Positions 41,975-51,171 of a stretch of 64,000 nucleotides of DNA are shown in pieces. Under the pieces are notes generated by a model. The model was not told the origin of the DNA and made no database searches. It saw only the letters and a list, made by a program, of their open reading frames with translations. The DNA is taken from positions 62,001-126,000 of the forward strand of contig NZ_LQQO01000005.1 of assembly GCF_001619955.1 (NCBI RefSeq), written 5' to 3'. A program made the position numbers and the translations under genes. The stretch's first letter is position 1, and each line of letters begins with the position of its first letter. This DNA comes from Sphingomonas hankookensis (GTDB taxonomy: Bacteria; Pseudomonadota; Alphaproteobacteria; Sphingomonadales; Sphingomonadaceae).

Positions 41975-42868
41975 TTACTCCTTGGGCGCGCCGGGATCGC
42001 TCCAGCGCAGATCATTGGGGAAGACGTCGTCGAAATCACCGGCCAGCGCGGTGCCATAGACCGGGTTGGGCAACAGGAACCAGCCATTGCCCCATAGCGG
42101 CGCGATCGCCGGCGAATCCGCTGCCGCGCGCCGCTCGGCGGGCTTGAGGCCCGCATTGAACAGGTCGGTAAAGTCGCCCAGCTGATCGCCGACCAGCGCG
42201 ACGACGCAATATTTCGCCGCGATCAGCGCCCGGCGGGCATCCTTGCCCGACCCGCCCGGCGCATCGCCCTTCAGGAACAATGTCTCGCCATGCCTGGCGG
42301 GGCCGAGGCCGGCGCGGTTCAGCACCGCTTCGGTATAGGATGCGGTCGCGGCGTTGCGGTTCGAATTGAACACCACGGTCACACCCGCCGCGCGCAGCGC
42401 CGCCAGCCCCTCGACCGCGCCCGGCACGGCCCGCGTCGCGCGCCCGTCCGACCGCTCCCACCGTTCCCAGCGGCTGGCGTCATAGCTCAGCCCACCGCGC
42501 GCGTCGGAATATTCATAGCCGGTGTTGAGCAGCACGGTTTCATCGACATCGAACACGACGGCCGCTTTGCCGGTACAGGTCAGCTGCGTCGGCTGGGCCA
42601 GCGTCGCGCCGGGCGCCAGCACCGCCTGTAGCGGCATGCGGCGTAGCGTCGTGCGGTCGCGCTGATATTGCTGCACATAGCGGACCAGCGCCGAATAGGT
42701 CTGCCGGCTGGCGGCAACGGCCTCGCCCGATCCGTAGAGATACTGCATCCCCGCCGGCACGCCCGCCACGGTGGCCGGCGCAACCGGGGCGGGCGACTGG
42801 TTGCCGACCGCGACGACGCAGCCCGACAGGGCGAAGGCGGCGGTGGCGAGGGTCAGGGCCTTGACCAC
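41975..42868 (-). CDS. HAD acid phosphatase lipoprotein (class B / e(P4)-like)
   Basis: A 297-aa product from the GTG at 42868. This start gives a proper lipoprotein signal, [20 protein letters not shown]. The HAD motifs are [19 protein letters not shown] (DxDxT), [11 protein letters not shown], and [14 protein letters not shown]. Family members remove phosphate from nucleotides in the periplasm. The frame is also open upstream to an ATG at 42982 that touches the scoA stop. That extra part (SRIPAQAGIQGYD...) is the translated R2 repeat, so I consider it non-native. Confidence 0.85.
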   Translation of the reverse strand: MVKALTLATAAFALSGCVVAVGNQSPAPVAPATVAGVPAGMQYLYGSGEAVAASRQTYSALVRYVQQYQRDRTTLRRMPLQAVLAPGATLAQPTQLTCTGKAAVVFDVDETVLLNTGYEYSDARGGLSYDASRWERWERSDGRATRAVPGAVEGLAALRAAGVTVVFNSNRNAATASYTEAVLNRAGLGPARHGETLFLKGDAPGGSGKDARRALIAAKYCVVALVGDQLGDFTDLFNAGLKPAERRAAADSPAIAPLWGNGWFLLPNPVYGTALAGDFDDVFPNDLRWSDPGAPKE

Positions 42869-42878
42869 CGCCCCGACC

Positions 42879-42964
42879 GTATCCCCGCGCAGGCGGGGAT
42901 CCAGAGCCACAGGCGCAGACGTCGGCGTATCATAACCCTGGATTCCCGCCTGCGCGGGAATACG
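42879..42964. repeat. R2 inverted-repeat pair between scoA and the phosphatase
   Basis: CGTATCCCCGCGCAGGCGGG-GATCC at the left mirrors GGATTCCCGCCTGCGCGGGA-ATACG at the right. It is open in the frame of the phosphatase gene and lies immediately before the start I chose. Confidence 0.85.
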
Positions 42965-42981
42965 ACTTCTGCGAGCCACCA

Positions 42982-43683
42982 TCAAACCCGCTCCCGCACC
43001 GTGCGGAACTCGATCTGCTTGTCATAGGGCGCACCGACGATCATCCGCTTCACGTAAATCCCCGGCAGGTGGATCGCATCGGGGTCGAGCGACCCCACCG
43101 GCACCACTTCCTCGACCTCGGCGACGCAGATGTTGGCGGCGGTCGCCATCGGCTGGTTGAAGTTGCGCGCGGTCTTGCGGAAGATCAGGTTGCCGGCCTC
43201 GTCGGCCTTCCACCCCTTGATGATCGACAGGTCGGCACGGATGCCGCGTTCGAGGATATAATCCTCCCCGTCGAACTGCTTCACTTCCTTGCCCTCGGCG
43301 ATCAGCGTGCCGACGCCGGTCCTGGTATAGAAGCCGGGAATCCCCGCCCCGCCCGCACGGCAGCGTTCTGCCAGAGTCCCCTGCGGGCAGAATTCCACCT
43401 CCAGCTCGCCGCTCAGATATTGCCGCTCGAACTCCTTGTTCTCGCCGACATAGCTGGAAATCATCTTCTTCACCTGCCGGCTGCGCAGCAGCTTGCCCAG
43501 CCCCTGCCCGTCGATCCCGGCATTGTTGCTGGCGATGGTAAGATCCTTGACCCCCGATGCCTCGATCGCATCGATCAGCCGTTCGGGAATGCCGCACAGG
43601 CCGAACCCACCGGCGCACAGCGTCATGCCGTCGTGCAGCAGCCCGTCGAGCGCAGCCTCCGCATTCGGGTACAGCTTCTTCAT
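42982..43683 (-). CDS. scoA: 3-oxoacid CoA-transferase subunit A
   Basis: A 233-aa alpha subunit with the CoA-binding loop in [20 protein letters not shown]. Other signatures are [19 protein letters not shown] and [25 protein letters not shown] chose the ATG at 43683 because GGAG sits 8 bases upstream; a GTG at 43689 is too close to it. With ScoB it would activate acetoacetate using succinyl-CoA, linking to PhaB chemistry. Confidence 0.95.
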   Translation of the reverse strand: MKKLYPNAEAALDGLLHDGMTLCAGGFGLCGIPERLIDAIEASGVKDLTIASNNAGIDGQGLGKLLRSRQVKKMISSYVGENKEFERQYLSGELEVEFCPQGTLAERCRAGGAGIPGFYTRTGVGTLIAEGKEVKQFDGEDYILERGIRADLSIIKGWKADEAGNLIFRKTARNFNQPMATAANICVAEVEEVVPVGSLDPDAIHLPGIYVKRMIVGAPYDKQIEFRTVRERV

Positions 43684-43900
43684 CGCCACTCTCCCAACTT
43701 CCGTTCAGGCGGATTACGCATGGCCGCCGGGGCGGGTCAAGAACCTGAACCAGCTTTCAACTTGGCGACATCGTCCGCGACCCCGCCGATGATGCGCGAC
43801 ACCCTTGCCCCACCCGTCACCCCCAGCCGGCCAACGTCGGGAACCAGTCCACAAAGACCCGGTACTGGCGCCCGGCCCGACCCCGCGTTAGCCTGCAAAA

Positions 43901-45553
43901 ATGACAGAGTCGCGCACCGGTGGCCGTATCCTTGTCGACGCCCTTGCCCTGCAAGGCTGCGACCGCATCTTCCACGTGCCGGGCGAAAGTTTCCTCGCCG
44001 TGCTAGACGCGCTGCACGACACGCCGACGATCGATCTGGTGACCTGCCGGCAGGAGGGCGGGGTCGGCTTCATGGCGTGCGCCGATGGCGTGCTGACCGG
44101 CCGGCCGGGCGTCGCCTTCGTCACGCGCGGCCCCGGTGCGACCAATGCGTCGATCGGGGTGCATGTCGCGCGGCAGGATTCGGTGCCGATGCTGCTGTTC
44201 ATCGGCGATGTAGACCGCGGGATGCGCGACCGCGAAGGCTTTCAGGAAGTCGACTTCCTCGCCATGTTCGCCCCGCTCGCCAAGCTGGTGCTGCGCATCG
44301 ACGATCCGGCGCGCATTCCCGAATATGTCGCCCGCGCATGGCGCACCGCCACCTCCGGGCGGCCGGGCCCGGTCGTGATCGCGCTGCCCGAGGACATGCT
44401 GTGCGAACGCGCGGAAGTCGCCGACCGGCCGCCGCTCGTCCCCTTGGCAACCACCCTCGATCCCGCCGACTTCACCGACCTGCTCGATCGCATCGCCGGG
44501 GCCGAGCGGCCGGTGGCGATCGTCGGCGGCGCGGGCTGGGACAAAGCGACCGGCGCGGCGTTCAGTGCCTTCGCCGAGCGCTAGGGCATCCCCGTCGCGG
44601 GCGCGTTCCGGCGACAGGACGCCATCGCCAATGACAGCGCGGCATGGGCCGGCAATCTCGGCTACGGCCCCTCGCCCAAACTGGTCCAGCGGATCAAGGC
44701 CGCCGACCTGCTGCTCGTGATCGGCGCGCGGCTGGGGGAGGCGACGACCGACGGCTACACCCTCGTCACCCCCGACCATCCCGGGCAGACGCTGATCCAC
44801 GTCCATCCCGACCCGGCCGAACTCGACCGGGTGTACCGCGCCGACCTCGCCATCGCTGCCGATCCTCACGCCTTCGCCGCCATGCTCGCCCGCGCCGAAC
44901 CGCCCGTCGAGCCTCGCCCGGCAATGGCCGAGGCGCATGGCGAATGGCTGGCATGGTCCACCCCCGTACCGCGCGACGTCACCCTCGACCTCGGTCCGTG
45001 CGTCGCGGCGATGCGCGAGCGGCTTTCGGGGCACGACACGATCATCTGCAACGGCGCGGGCAATTTCTCCGGCTGGTGGCATCGCTACTGGCATTATGGC
45101 TGGTCGGGCACGCAGCTGGCCCCGACCTGCGGCGCGATGGGCTACGGCACGCCCGCCGCCGTTGCCGCCGCCTTGCGCTGCCCGGACAAGCTGGCGGTGG
45201 CAATTGCGGGCGACGGCGATTTCCTGATGAACGGACAGGAATTGGCAACCGCGATCCGGACGCAGGCGAACCTGCTGGTCCTGCTGGTCGACAATGGCGG
45301 TTACGGCACGATCCGCATGCATCAGGAGCGTGAATATCCCGCACGGGTCAGCGGCACCGCGCTCACCAACCCCGATTTCGCCGCGCTCGCCCGCGCCTAT
45401 GGCGCCTGGGCCGAAACGGTCGAGACGACCGAGCAATTCGCCCCCGCGCTCGACCGGGCATTGGCGCGGGACGGCGTGCGGCTGCTCCACCTGCGCACCG
45501 ACATGAACGTCATCACCCACGGCACCACCATCGCCGCGATGCGCGCGCGTTAA
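43901..45553 (+). pseudogene. Thiamine-diphosphate enzyme (acetolactate synthase-like) interrupted by an in-frame TAG
   Basis: One continuous frame of 551 codons with a single amber codon at 44582-44584. The first part (227 aa) has the Pyr domain: RIFHVPGESFLAVLDALHDT, catalytic Glu in TCRQEGGVGFMACADG, and GVAFVTRGPGATNASIGVH. After the stop the same frame continues GIPVAGAFRRQDAIANDSAA. The PP domain follows, with the ThDP motif AIAGDGDFLMNGQELATAIR and LVDNGGYGTIRMHQERE. No shift or deletion is seen. The simplest reading is a recent nonsense mutation (or a sequencing error). The second half could restart at 44717. It resembles ALS/benzoylformate-decarboxylase-like proteins; the true substrate is unknown. 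Confidence 0.85.
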
Positions 45554-45614
45554 GCCTATCGTATCGATTCGACCCTATCCCTCGGCCAAGACATTCAATC
45601 TCCGGGGGATTTCC

Positions 45615-46283
45615 GTGAAGACCGTCGCGACCATCACCGCCGCCACGCTTGCCGTCGCCATCGCCGCACCCGCCGCCGCGCAGGACATCGTCGACACGCC
45701 GCTCGGCCCCCGCATCGAACTGCGCGTCGGCTGGGACCGGGTCGATGTCGTGACCGAGGTGCGCGACGGCACCGAGCGCAGCGAAACCAGCGCCGGCGAC
45801 AGCGGCATCACCTATGGCGGCGAAGTCGGCTATGACATGGTGCTGTCGCGCGCCTCGGTGCTCGGCGTCTATGCCGGCCTGTCGAAATCGACGCTGGAGA
45901 CGTGCGACGACCTGTCGTTCGGTGCGACCGTGGTCGCGCGTGACTGCCTGTCGACCGGACGCGAGATCGATGTCGGCGCGCGCATCGGCTTCATCACCGG
46001 CCCCAATTCGCTGGTCTATCTCAAGAGCGGCTACAGCAACGGCGAAGTCCGCCGCGACGTCCGCGACCTGACCGACCCTGCGTTCAGCTACCGCGCCAGA
46101 CGCCGGCTGGACGGCTTCCACCTGGGCGCGGGCGGCGAATTCGGCCTGACCAGCCGCGCCTATGGCAAGCTCGAATATCGCTACGCCAACTATGCCGCCG
46201 ACCGCGAGACGATCGGCCAGACCGTTCTCGAAAACGGCGTCGAGCGCCATCATGTCGTCGCAGGCCTCGGCTACCGCTTCTGA
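45615..46283 (+). CDS. Outer-membrane beta-barrel protein
   Basis: A 222-aa protein with a signal peptide (MKTVATITAATLAVAIAAPAAAQ) starting at GTG, with GGGGGA upstream. Alternating hydrophobic strands (PRIELRVGWDRVDVVTEV, then ITYGGEVGYDMVL, then GKLEYRYANYA) run to a terminal GLGYRF, the C-terminal Phe signature of porin-like barrels. An Opa/OmpA-barrel-like protein of about eight strands. It has two central cysteines (LETCDDL, VARDCLS) likely to bond. Role unknown. Confidence 0.88.
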   Translation: MKTVATITAATLAVAIAAPAAAQDIVDTPLGPRIELRVGWDRVDVVTEVRDGTERSETSAGDSGITYGGEVGYDMVLSRASVLGVYAGLSKSTLETCDDLSFGATVVARDCLSTGREIDVGARIGFITGPNSLVYLKSGYSNGEVRRDVRDLTDPAFSYRARRRLDGFHLGAGGEFGLTSRAYGKLEYRYANYAADRETIGQTVLENGVERHHVVAGLGYRF

Positions 46284-46369
46284 CCAAAAAAGGGGTCGCC
46301 CCGGTTTCCCGGAACGGCCCCTTCGACACCATCCGCCAACTACCCGGCGGTACGCGGTGTCCGATCAGC

Positions 46370-46552
46370 TCAGATCTTGTCGCCGAGCGCGCCCTTGACG
46401 CTGCCCTTCACGTCCTGGCCGGTGCCCTTGGCCTGCTGGGCCTGGCCTTCGGCTTCCAGGCGCTCGTTGTCGGTCGCCTTGCCAACGGCTTCCTTCACGT
46501 TGCCGGCGACCTTGTTGCCAGCGGCGGCGAGCTTGTCGGTGAATTCACCCAT
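46370..46552 (-). CDS. CsbD family stress protein
   Basis: A 60-aa, highly charged, repetitive helical protein. MGEFTDKLAAAGNKVAGNVK then EAVGKATDNERLEAEGQAQQ show the CsbD pattern. AGGAG lies before the ATG. Members are strongly induced by general stress in many bacteria; the mechanism is unknown. It stands alone. Confidence 0.92.
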   Translation of the reverse strand: MGEFTDKLAAAGNKVAGNVKEAVGKATDNERLEAEGQAQQAKGTGQDVKGSVKGALGDKI

Positions 46553-46641
46553 GAAAGGCTCCTGTAGGTTGGCGAGGTTGCCCTCGCTGGATTGCGATTA
46601 TACAAAGCGCAGCCCGACCTGCGGGTTCCATTGAATCTGAT

Positions 46642-47649
46642 TCATATCAGTCCGGCGAGCGGGCTCGACGGGTCGGCATAGCGCCGCCGCTGCATGCGCC
46701 CGGCCAGATAGCCCATCCGCCCCGCCTCGACCGCCGACTTCATCGCCCGCGCCATCAGCACCGGGTCCTTCGCCTCGGCAATCGCGGTGTTCATCAGCAC
46801 CCCGTCGCAGCCCAACTCCATCGCCACCGCCGCATCGCTCGCCTGGCCGACGCCGGCATCGACCAGCACCGGCACCTTCGCGCCTTCGACGATCAGCCGG
46901 ATCGTGACGAGGTTCTGGATGCCGAGGCCGGATCCGATCGGTGCGCCCAGCGGCATGATCGCGACCGCGCCGGCATCCTCCAGCCGCCTGGCCGCGATCG
47001 GATCGTCGACACAGTACACCATCGGTTTGAAGCCTTCGTTGGCCAGCACCTCGGTCGCCCGCAGCGTTTCCACCATGTCGGGATACAGCGTCCGCGCCTC
47101 GCCCAGCACCTCCAGCTTGACGAGGTCCCAGCCGCCAGCCTCGCGCGCCAGCCGCAGCGTGCGGATCGCGCTGTCGGCATCGAAACAGCCGGCGGTATTG
47201 GGCAGATAGGTGACCTTCTTCGGATCGATATAGTCGGTCAGCATCGGCGCCTTGGGATCGCTGACATTCACCCGGCGCACCGCCACGGTCACGATCTCCG
47301 CGCCCGATGCCGCCACCGCCGCGGCATTCTGTTCGAAATCCCTGTACTTGCCGGTCCCGACGATCAGCCGCGAGGTAAAGGTCTTGCCCGCCACGCTCCA
47401 CGTATCGGCCGCCTGCCCGACCGTTTGATGGTCGCCGCCACCGACGAAATGCACGATCTCCAGCTCGTCGCCATCCTCGACCCGGACGTCGGCCAGCGTC
47501 GAGCGCGGCACGACCTCCAGATTGCGTTCGACCGCGACCTTTTCCGGCACCAGCCCGATCTGTGCCGCCAGCTCGGCAATGGTCAGCCCGTCGCGAATCC
47601 GCATGTGATCGCCGTTGACCGTGATGGTGATGGTGCCGTCGCTGTGCAT
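46642..47649 (-). CDS. thiG: ThiS-ThiG fusion: sulfur carrier plus thiazole synthase
   Basis: A 335-aa protein. Residues 1-72 are a ThiS ubiquitin-like carrier ending in HFVGGG, whose Gly-Gly end would carry the thiocarboxylate. From about residue 80 the ThiG TIM barrel follows: [19 protein letters not shown], the Schiff-base Lys region [15 protein letters not shown], and [20 protein letters not shown]. The fused GG is not a free C-terminus, so chemistry must differ from free ThiS, or cleavage may occur. No TPP riboswitch consensus was seen in the upstream 120 bases. It is divergent from aroQ. Confidence 0.95.
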   Translation of the reverse strand: MHSDGTITITVNGDHMRIRDGLTIAELAAQIGLVPEKVAVERNLEVVPRSTLADVRVEDGDELEIVHFVGGGDHQTVGQAADTWSVAGKTFTSRLIVGTGKYRDFEQNAAAVAASGAEIVTVAVRRVNVSDPKAPMLTDYIDPKKVTYLPNTAGCFDADSAIRTLRLAREAGGWDLVKLEVLGEARTLYPDMVETLRATEVLANEGFKPMVYCVDDPIAARRLEDAGAVAIMPLGAPIGSGLGIQNLVTIRLIVEGAKVPVLVDAGVGQASDAAVAMELGCDGVLMNTAIAEAKDPVLMARAMKSAVEAGRMGYLAGRMQRRRYADPSSPLAGLI

Positions 47650-47774
47650 GTCGTCTCCTGTCGGGGCGCCCCCCTGTCTCGACTTGCTCGTCTCGACTTG
47701 GGGTGCCCGGTCCGGCTATGGTGCGCTGCATATAGGGACCGCGCACACGCGCCCGCAACCGAAAGCCTGCCCGC

Positions 47775-48209
47775 TTGACCGCCACCGTCTTCGTCCTCAA
47801 CGGCCCGAACCTGAACCTGCTCGGCCTGCGCGAGCCGGAAATCTACGGGTCGGACACGCTCGACGACATTGCCGGCATGCTGGAGGATCGCGCCCGCGAG
47901 CTGGGGCTTCAGATCGACCTGCGCCAATCGAACCATGAAGGCCATCTGGTCGACTGGCTGCACGAGGCGCAGGCGGAAGGCGCGAAGGCCGTCCTGCTCA
48001 ACGCCGGCGCCTATACCCATACGTCGATCGCGCTCCACGACGCGATCAAGGCGGTGAAGACCCCGGTGATCGAGGTCCATCTGTCCAATCCGCACAAGCG
48101 CGAGGAGTTTCGCCATGTCAGCTATGTCGGGCGCGCCGCGCGCGGCACGGTGGCGGGGTTCGGCGCGCTTTCCTATCTGGTCGCGCTTGAAGCGGCCGCC
48201 CGCATCTGA
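47775..48209 (+). CDS. aroQ: 3-dehydroquinate dehydratase, type II
   Basis: A 144-aa dodecameric enzyme of the shikimate path. Signatures: [21 protein letters not shown] with the catalytic Tyr, [30 protein letters not shown], and [20 protein letters not shown] with the catalytic His. It is followed by accB after 41 bases; aroQ-accB-accC is a common alphaproteobacterial order. Confidence 0.97.
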   Translation: MTATVFVLNGPNLNLLGLREPEIYGSDTLDDIAGMLEDRARELGLQIDLRQSNHEGHLVDWLHEAQAEGAKAVLLNAGAYTHTSIALHDAIKAVKTPVIEVHLSNPHKREEFRHVSYVGRAARGTVAGFGALSYLVALEAAARI

Positions 48210-48250
48210 CAAGGGCGCGGTTTTTTAAGAATACACCATTGGGGGTTACC

Positions 48251-48772
48251 ATGGCAGACGACAATCAGGGCGAAGGAACGCCGTTCACCAGCCACGCGAT
48301 GCGCGTCGACATCGACCTCGTCCGCGCGCTGGCGCAGGTGCTGGACGAAACCGACCTGACCGAGGTCGAGGTGGAGGACGGCGCGCGCAAGGTCCGCGTG
48401 GTGCGCAAGCCCGCCCCGGTACAGGCGGCGGCAAGCTATGCCCCCGCCCCGGCCTACGCCCCCGCGCCCGCACCGCAGCTGGCCAGCGCAGCGACCACCA
48501 CGATCGAGGCCGGCGCCGCCGTCGCGCCGGTCAGCAGCGTGCCCCCGGTCACCTCGCCGATGGTCGGCACCGTCTATCTCGCCGCCAACCCGGAAGCGAA
48601 GCCGTTCGTGTCGGTCGGGCAGAAGGTCGCCGCCGGCGACACGCTGGTGATCGTCGAGGCGATGAAGGTCATGAACCCGATCGTCGCCCCGGCCGCCGGC
48701 ACCGTGACGCAGATCCTGGTGTCGAACGGCCAGCCGGTCGAATTCGACCAGCCGCTGGTGGTCGTGGAATAA
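48251..48772 (+). CDS. accB: Biotin carboxyl carrier protein of acetyl-CoA carboxylase
   Basis: A 173-aa carrier. The N-terminal helical region ([20 protein letters not shown]) leads to an Ala/Pro-rich linker (residues 53-80). The C-terminal biotinyl domain has the modified Lys in [14 protein letters not shown]. The ATG at 48251 follows GGGGG. It is followed by accC after 1 base. Confidence 0.97.
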   Translation: MADDNQGEGTPFTSHAMRVDIDLVRALAQVLDETDLTEVEVEDGARKVRVVRKPAPVQAAASYAPAPAYAPAPAPQLASAATTTIEAGAAVAPVSSVPPVTSPMVGTVYLAANPEAKPFVSVGQKVAAGDTLVIVEAMKVMNPIVAPAAGTVTQILVSNGQPVEFDQPLVVVE

Positions 48773-48773
48773 C

Positions 48774-50123
48774 ATGCCCGAAATCAAGAAACTGCTGATC
48801 GCCAACCGGGGTGAGATTGCGCTCCGCATCCACCGCGCGTGCCATGAAATGGGGATCAAGACGGTCGCGGTCCATTCGACTGCGGACGCCGACGCGATGC
48901 ACGTCCGCCTTGCCGACGAAGCGATCTGCATCGGCCCGCCCTCGGCGACCGACAGCTATCTCAACATCCCCAATATCATTTCGGCGGCGGAGATCAGCGG
49001 CGCCGACGCGATCCATCCGGGCTATGGCTTCCTGTCGGAAAACGCCAAGTTCGCCGAGATCGTCGAGCTGCACAACCTGATCTTCGTCGGGCCGAAGCCC
49101 GAACATATCCGCACGATGGGCGACAAGATCGAGGCGAAGCGCACCGCCGGCGCGCTCGGCCTGCCGCTCGTCCCCGGCAGCGACGGCGCGATCAGCGACA
49201 TCGCCGAGGCGAAGGCGATCGCGGCCAAGGCCGGCTATCCGGTCATCATCAAGGCAGCGTCGGGCGGCGGCGGCCGTGGCATGAAGGTGTGCCATTCCGA
49301 GGACGAACTCGAAACGCTGATGCAGCAGGCCGGCAGCGAGGCAAAGGCCGCGTTCGGCGACGCCACGGTGTATCTCGAAAAATATCTTGGCAACCCGCGC
49401 CACATCGAGATCCAGGTCTTCGGCGACGGCAATGGCAAGGCGGTCCATCTGGGCGAGCGCGACTGCTCGCTCCAGCGCCGCCACCAGAAGGTGCTGGAGG
49501 AAGCCCCCTCCCCCGTGCTCAGCCAGGCCGATCGCGAACGGATCGGCGGCATCTGTGCCAAGGCGATGGCCGATATGGGCTATCGCGGTGCGGGCACGAT
49601 CGAATTCCTGTGGGAAGATGGCGAGTTCTATTTCATCGAAATGAACACCCGTTTGCAGGTCGAACATCCCGTCACGGAGATGATCACCGGCATCGACCTG
49701 GTCCGCGAACAGATCCGCGTCGCCGAGGGCCATGGCCTGTCATGCGAGCAGGAGCAGATCCGCTTCACCGGCCACGCCATCGAATGCCGCATCAATGCCG
49801 AGGACCCGCGCACCTTCGCGCCGTCGCCCGGCACGGTGAAGCATTTCCATGCGCCCGGCGGCATGCACGTCCGCGTCGATAGCGGGCTCTACGCCGGCTA
49901 TAAGGTGCCGCCCTATTACGACAGCATGATCGCCAAGCTGATCGTCTACGGCACCAGCCGCGAACGCTGCCTGATGCGCCTGCGCCGCGCCTTGGAAGAG
50001 TTCGTGATCGAGGGGATGAAGACCACCATCCCGCTCCACCAGGCGCTGCTCGACGACCCGCAGTTCCAGCAGGGCGACTACACGATCAAGTGGCTGGAAG
50101 AATGGCTGGCGAAAAACGACTGA
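48774..50123 (+). CDS. accC: Biotin carboxylase subunit of acetyl-CoA carboxylase
   Basis: An ATP-grasp enzyme (449 aa) that carboxylates biotin on AccB, for fatty-acid synthesis. Motifs: [35 protein letters not shown], the glycine loop [13 protein letters not shown], and [20 protein letters not shown]. The length is standard. An R6 pair follows the gene. Confidence 0.98.
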   Translation: MPEIKKLLIANRGEIALRIHRACHEMGIKTVAVHSTADADAMHVRLADEAICIGPPSATDSYLNIPNIISAAEISGADAIHPGYGFLSENAKFAEIVELHNLIFVGPKPEHIRTMGDKIEAKRTAGALGLPLVPGSDGAISDIAEAKAIAAKAGYPVIIKAASGGGGRGMKVCHSEDELETLMQQAGSEAKAAFGDATVYLEKYLGNPRHIEIQVFGDGNGKAVHLGERDCSLQRRHQKVLEEAPSPVLSQADRERIGGICAKAMADMGYRGAGTIEFLWEDGEFYFIEMNTRLQVEHPVTEMITGIDLVREQIRVAEGHGLSCEQEQIRFTGHAIECRINAEDPRTFAPSPGTVKHFHAPGGMHVRVDSGLYAGYKVPPYYDSMIAKLIVYGTSRERCLMRLRRALEEFVIEGMKTTIPLHQALLDDPQFQQGDYTIKWLEEWLAKND

Positions 50124-50134
50124 CCTGAAGCTTC

Positions 50135-50318
50135 TCCCCGCTCGCGGGGAGGGCACCAGGCCCGAACAAACACCCAAGATCCTCCCCGCTCGCGGGGAGG
50201 GGGACCATGCGTAGCATGGTGGAGGGGGGCCTCCGCAGACGCAACCGTGGTGGAACTGGCCAACCCCCTCCACACCCGGCTGCGCCGGCGGTCCTCCTCC
50301 CCGTGCCGGGGAGGAACC
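50135..50318. repeat. R6 repeats, clustered
   Basis: Three CTCCCCG-CGCGGGGAGG cores in direct or inverted order (near 50135, 50180 and 50297) are separated by GC-rich spacers. The last core ends at the GGGGAGGAACC that also serves as ribosome-binding site of the next gene. The repeat therefore appears to supply the translation signal. Confidence 0.7.
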
Positions 50319-50654
50319 ATGCAAGCCACGATCTACCACAACCCGCGCTGCTCGAAGTCCCGCGCCGCCCTCGCGCTCCTCACGCAAGCCGGCGCCGACG
50401 TAACCATCGTCGAATATCTGAAAACCCCACCGACCCGCGACGAACTGGCCGCCCTGCTGACCCGCGCCGACCTGACCCCGCGCGAAGCCCTGCGCACCGG
50501 CGAGACCGAAGCCAAACCGCTCAAAACCGCCGACGATGCGACGATCCTCGATGCGATGGCAGAGCACCCGATCCTGATCGAACGCCCGATCGTCGAAACG
50601 GCGAAGGGCGTCGTCCTCGCCCGCCCACCCGAGCGCGTCCACGACATCCTCTGA
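50319..50654 (+). CDS. ArsC/YfgD-family thioredoxin-fold reductase
   Basis: A 111-aa ArsC-fold protein. The active-site Cys is in TIYHNPRCSKSRAALALL, the YfgD-type motif (NPRCSKS rather than the NPxCGTS of classical arsenate reductase). Arginine positions near ILIERPIVETAKGVVLARPP match the ArsC pocket. Substrate uncertain: arsenate reduction is the family label, but no ars genes are nearby. Confidence 0.9.
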   Translation: MQATIYHNPRCSKSRAALALLTQAGADVTIVEYLKTPPTRDELAALLTRADLTPREALRTGETEAKPLKTADDATILDAMAEHPILIERPIVETAKGVVLARPPERVHDIL

Positions 50655-50723
50655 CCCTGCCACCGTCACGCCGAACGTAATCTGGGTGCCCGATGCCAAT
50701 GGCGAGGCACGACAACACCCCGT

Positions 50724-50870
50724 CGTCATTCCCGCGAAGGCGAGGCCTCTCCGAAAGTCTCGGGCTCAGTCACATACTCGCCGTACCCCCGCGCAGGCGG
50801 GGGTCCAGAGCCAAGCAAAACAAAGCTTTGCGGATGCGACCCTGGATCCCTGCCTTCGCGGGGATACGGT
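50724..50870. repeat. R2 repeats, composite
   Basis: A lone R2 arm (CGTCATTCCCGCGAAGGCGA near 50724) is followed by a full R2 pair at 50782-50869 (CGTACCCCCGCGCAGGCGGG...CCTTCGCGGGGATACG). It is part of the 517-base gap to the next gene; from 50871 to 51091 nothing else is recognisable. Confidence 0.75.
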
Positions 50871-51091
50871 GAAGCAGACGTTCGCAACGGTCTCGCCAAG
50901 GCAGGTATCCACACGCGCAGCAGCAGCACCTCCGACCGAACCATCAACGTCTATCGGTCCCCGTCGCGGGGACGATGTCCCCCCTTTCCTACACGCACCC
51001 AACCTGCCAGCATCGTCCCCGCTCTTTCCCATCGTCCGCGCCCCCGCCCGCCCAAACGCCACCCCGCGCGCCACGCCGCAAACAGCGCACG

Positions 51092-51121
51092 AGTGTGAAC
51101 TTAGTGAACTTTGGACCGCCG
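51092..51121. repeat. R8 motif, copy 3
   Basis: Identical over 30 bases to 16474-16503, and 51 bases before the start of the phospholipase D-type gene. Unlike copies 1 and 2, it lies upstream of a start codon rather than downstream of a stop. Confidence 0.78.
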
Positions 51122-51171
51122 AAACCCAACCGACCGACCGCAATCGCTTGGAACTGCAACGATAGGGTGCC

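Noticed and set aside
47650..47774. TPP riboswitch before thiSG
   Set aside because: I looked for the CTGAGA and ACCTGATCTGG-type conserved segments on the minus strand and did not find them.
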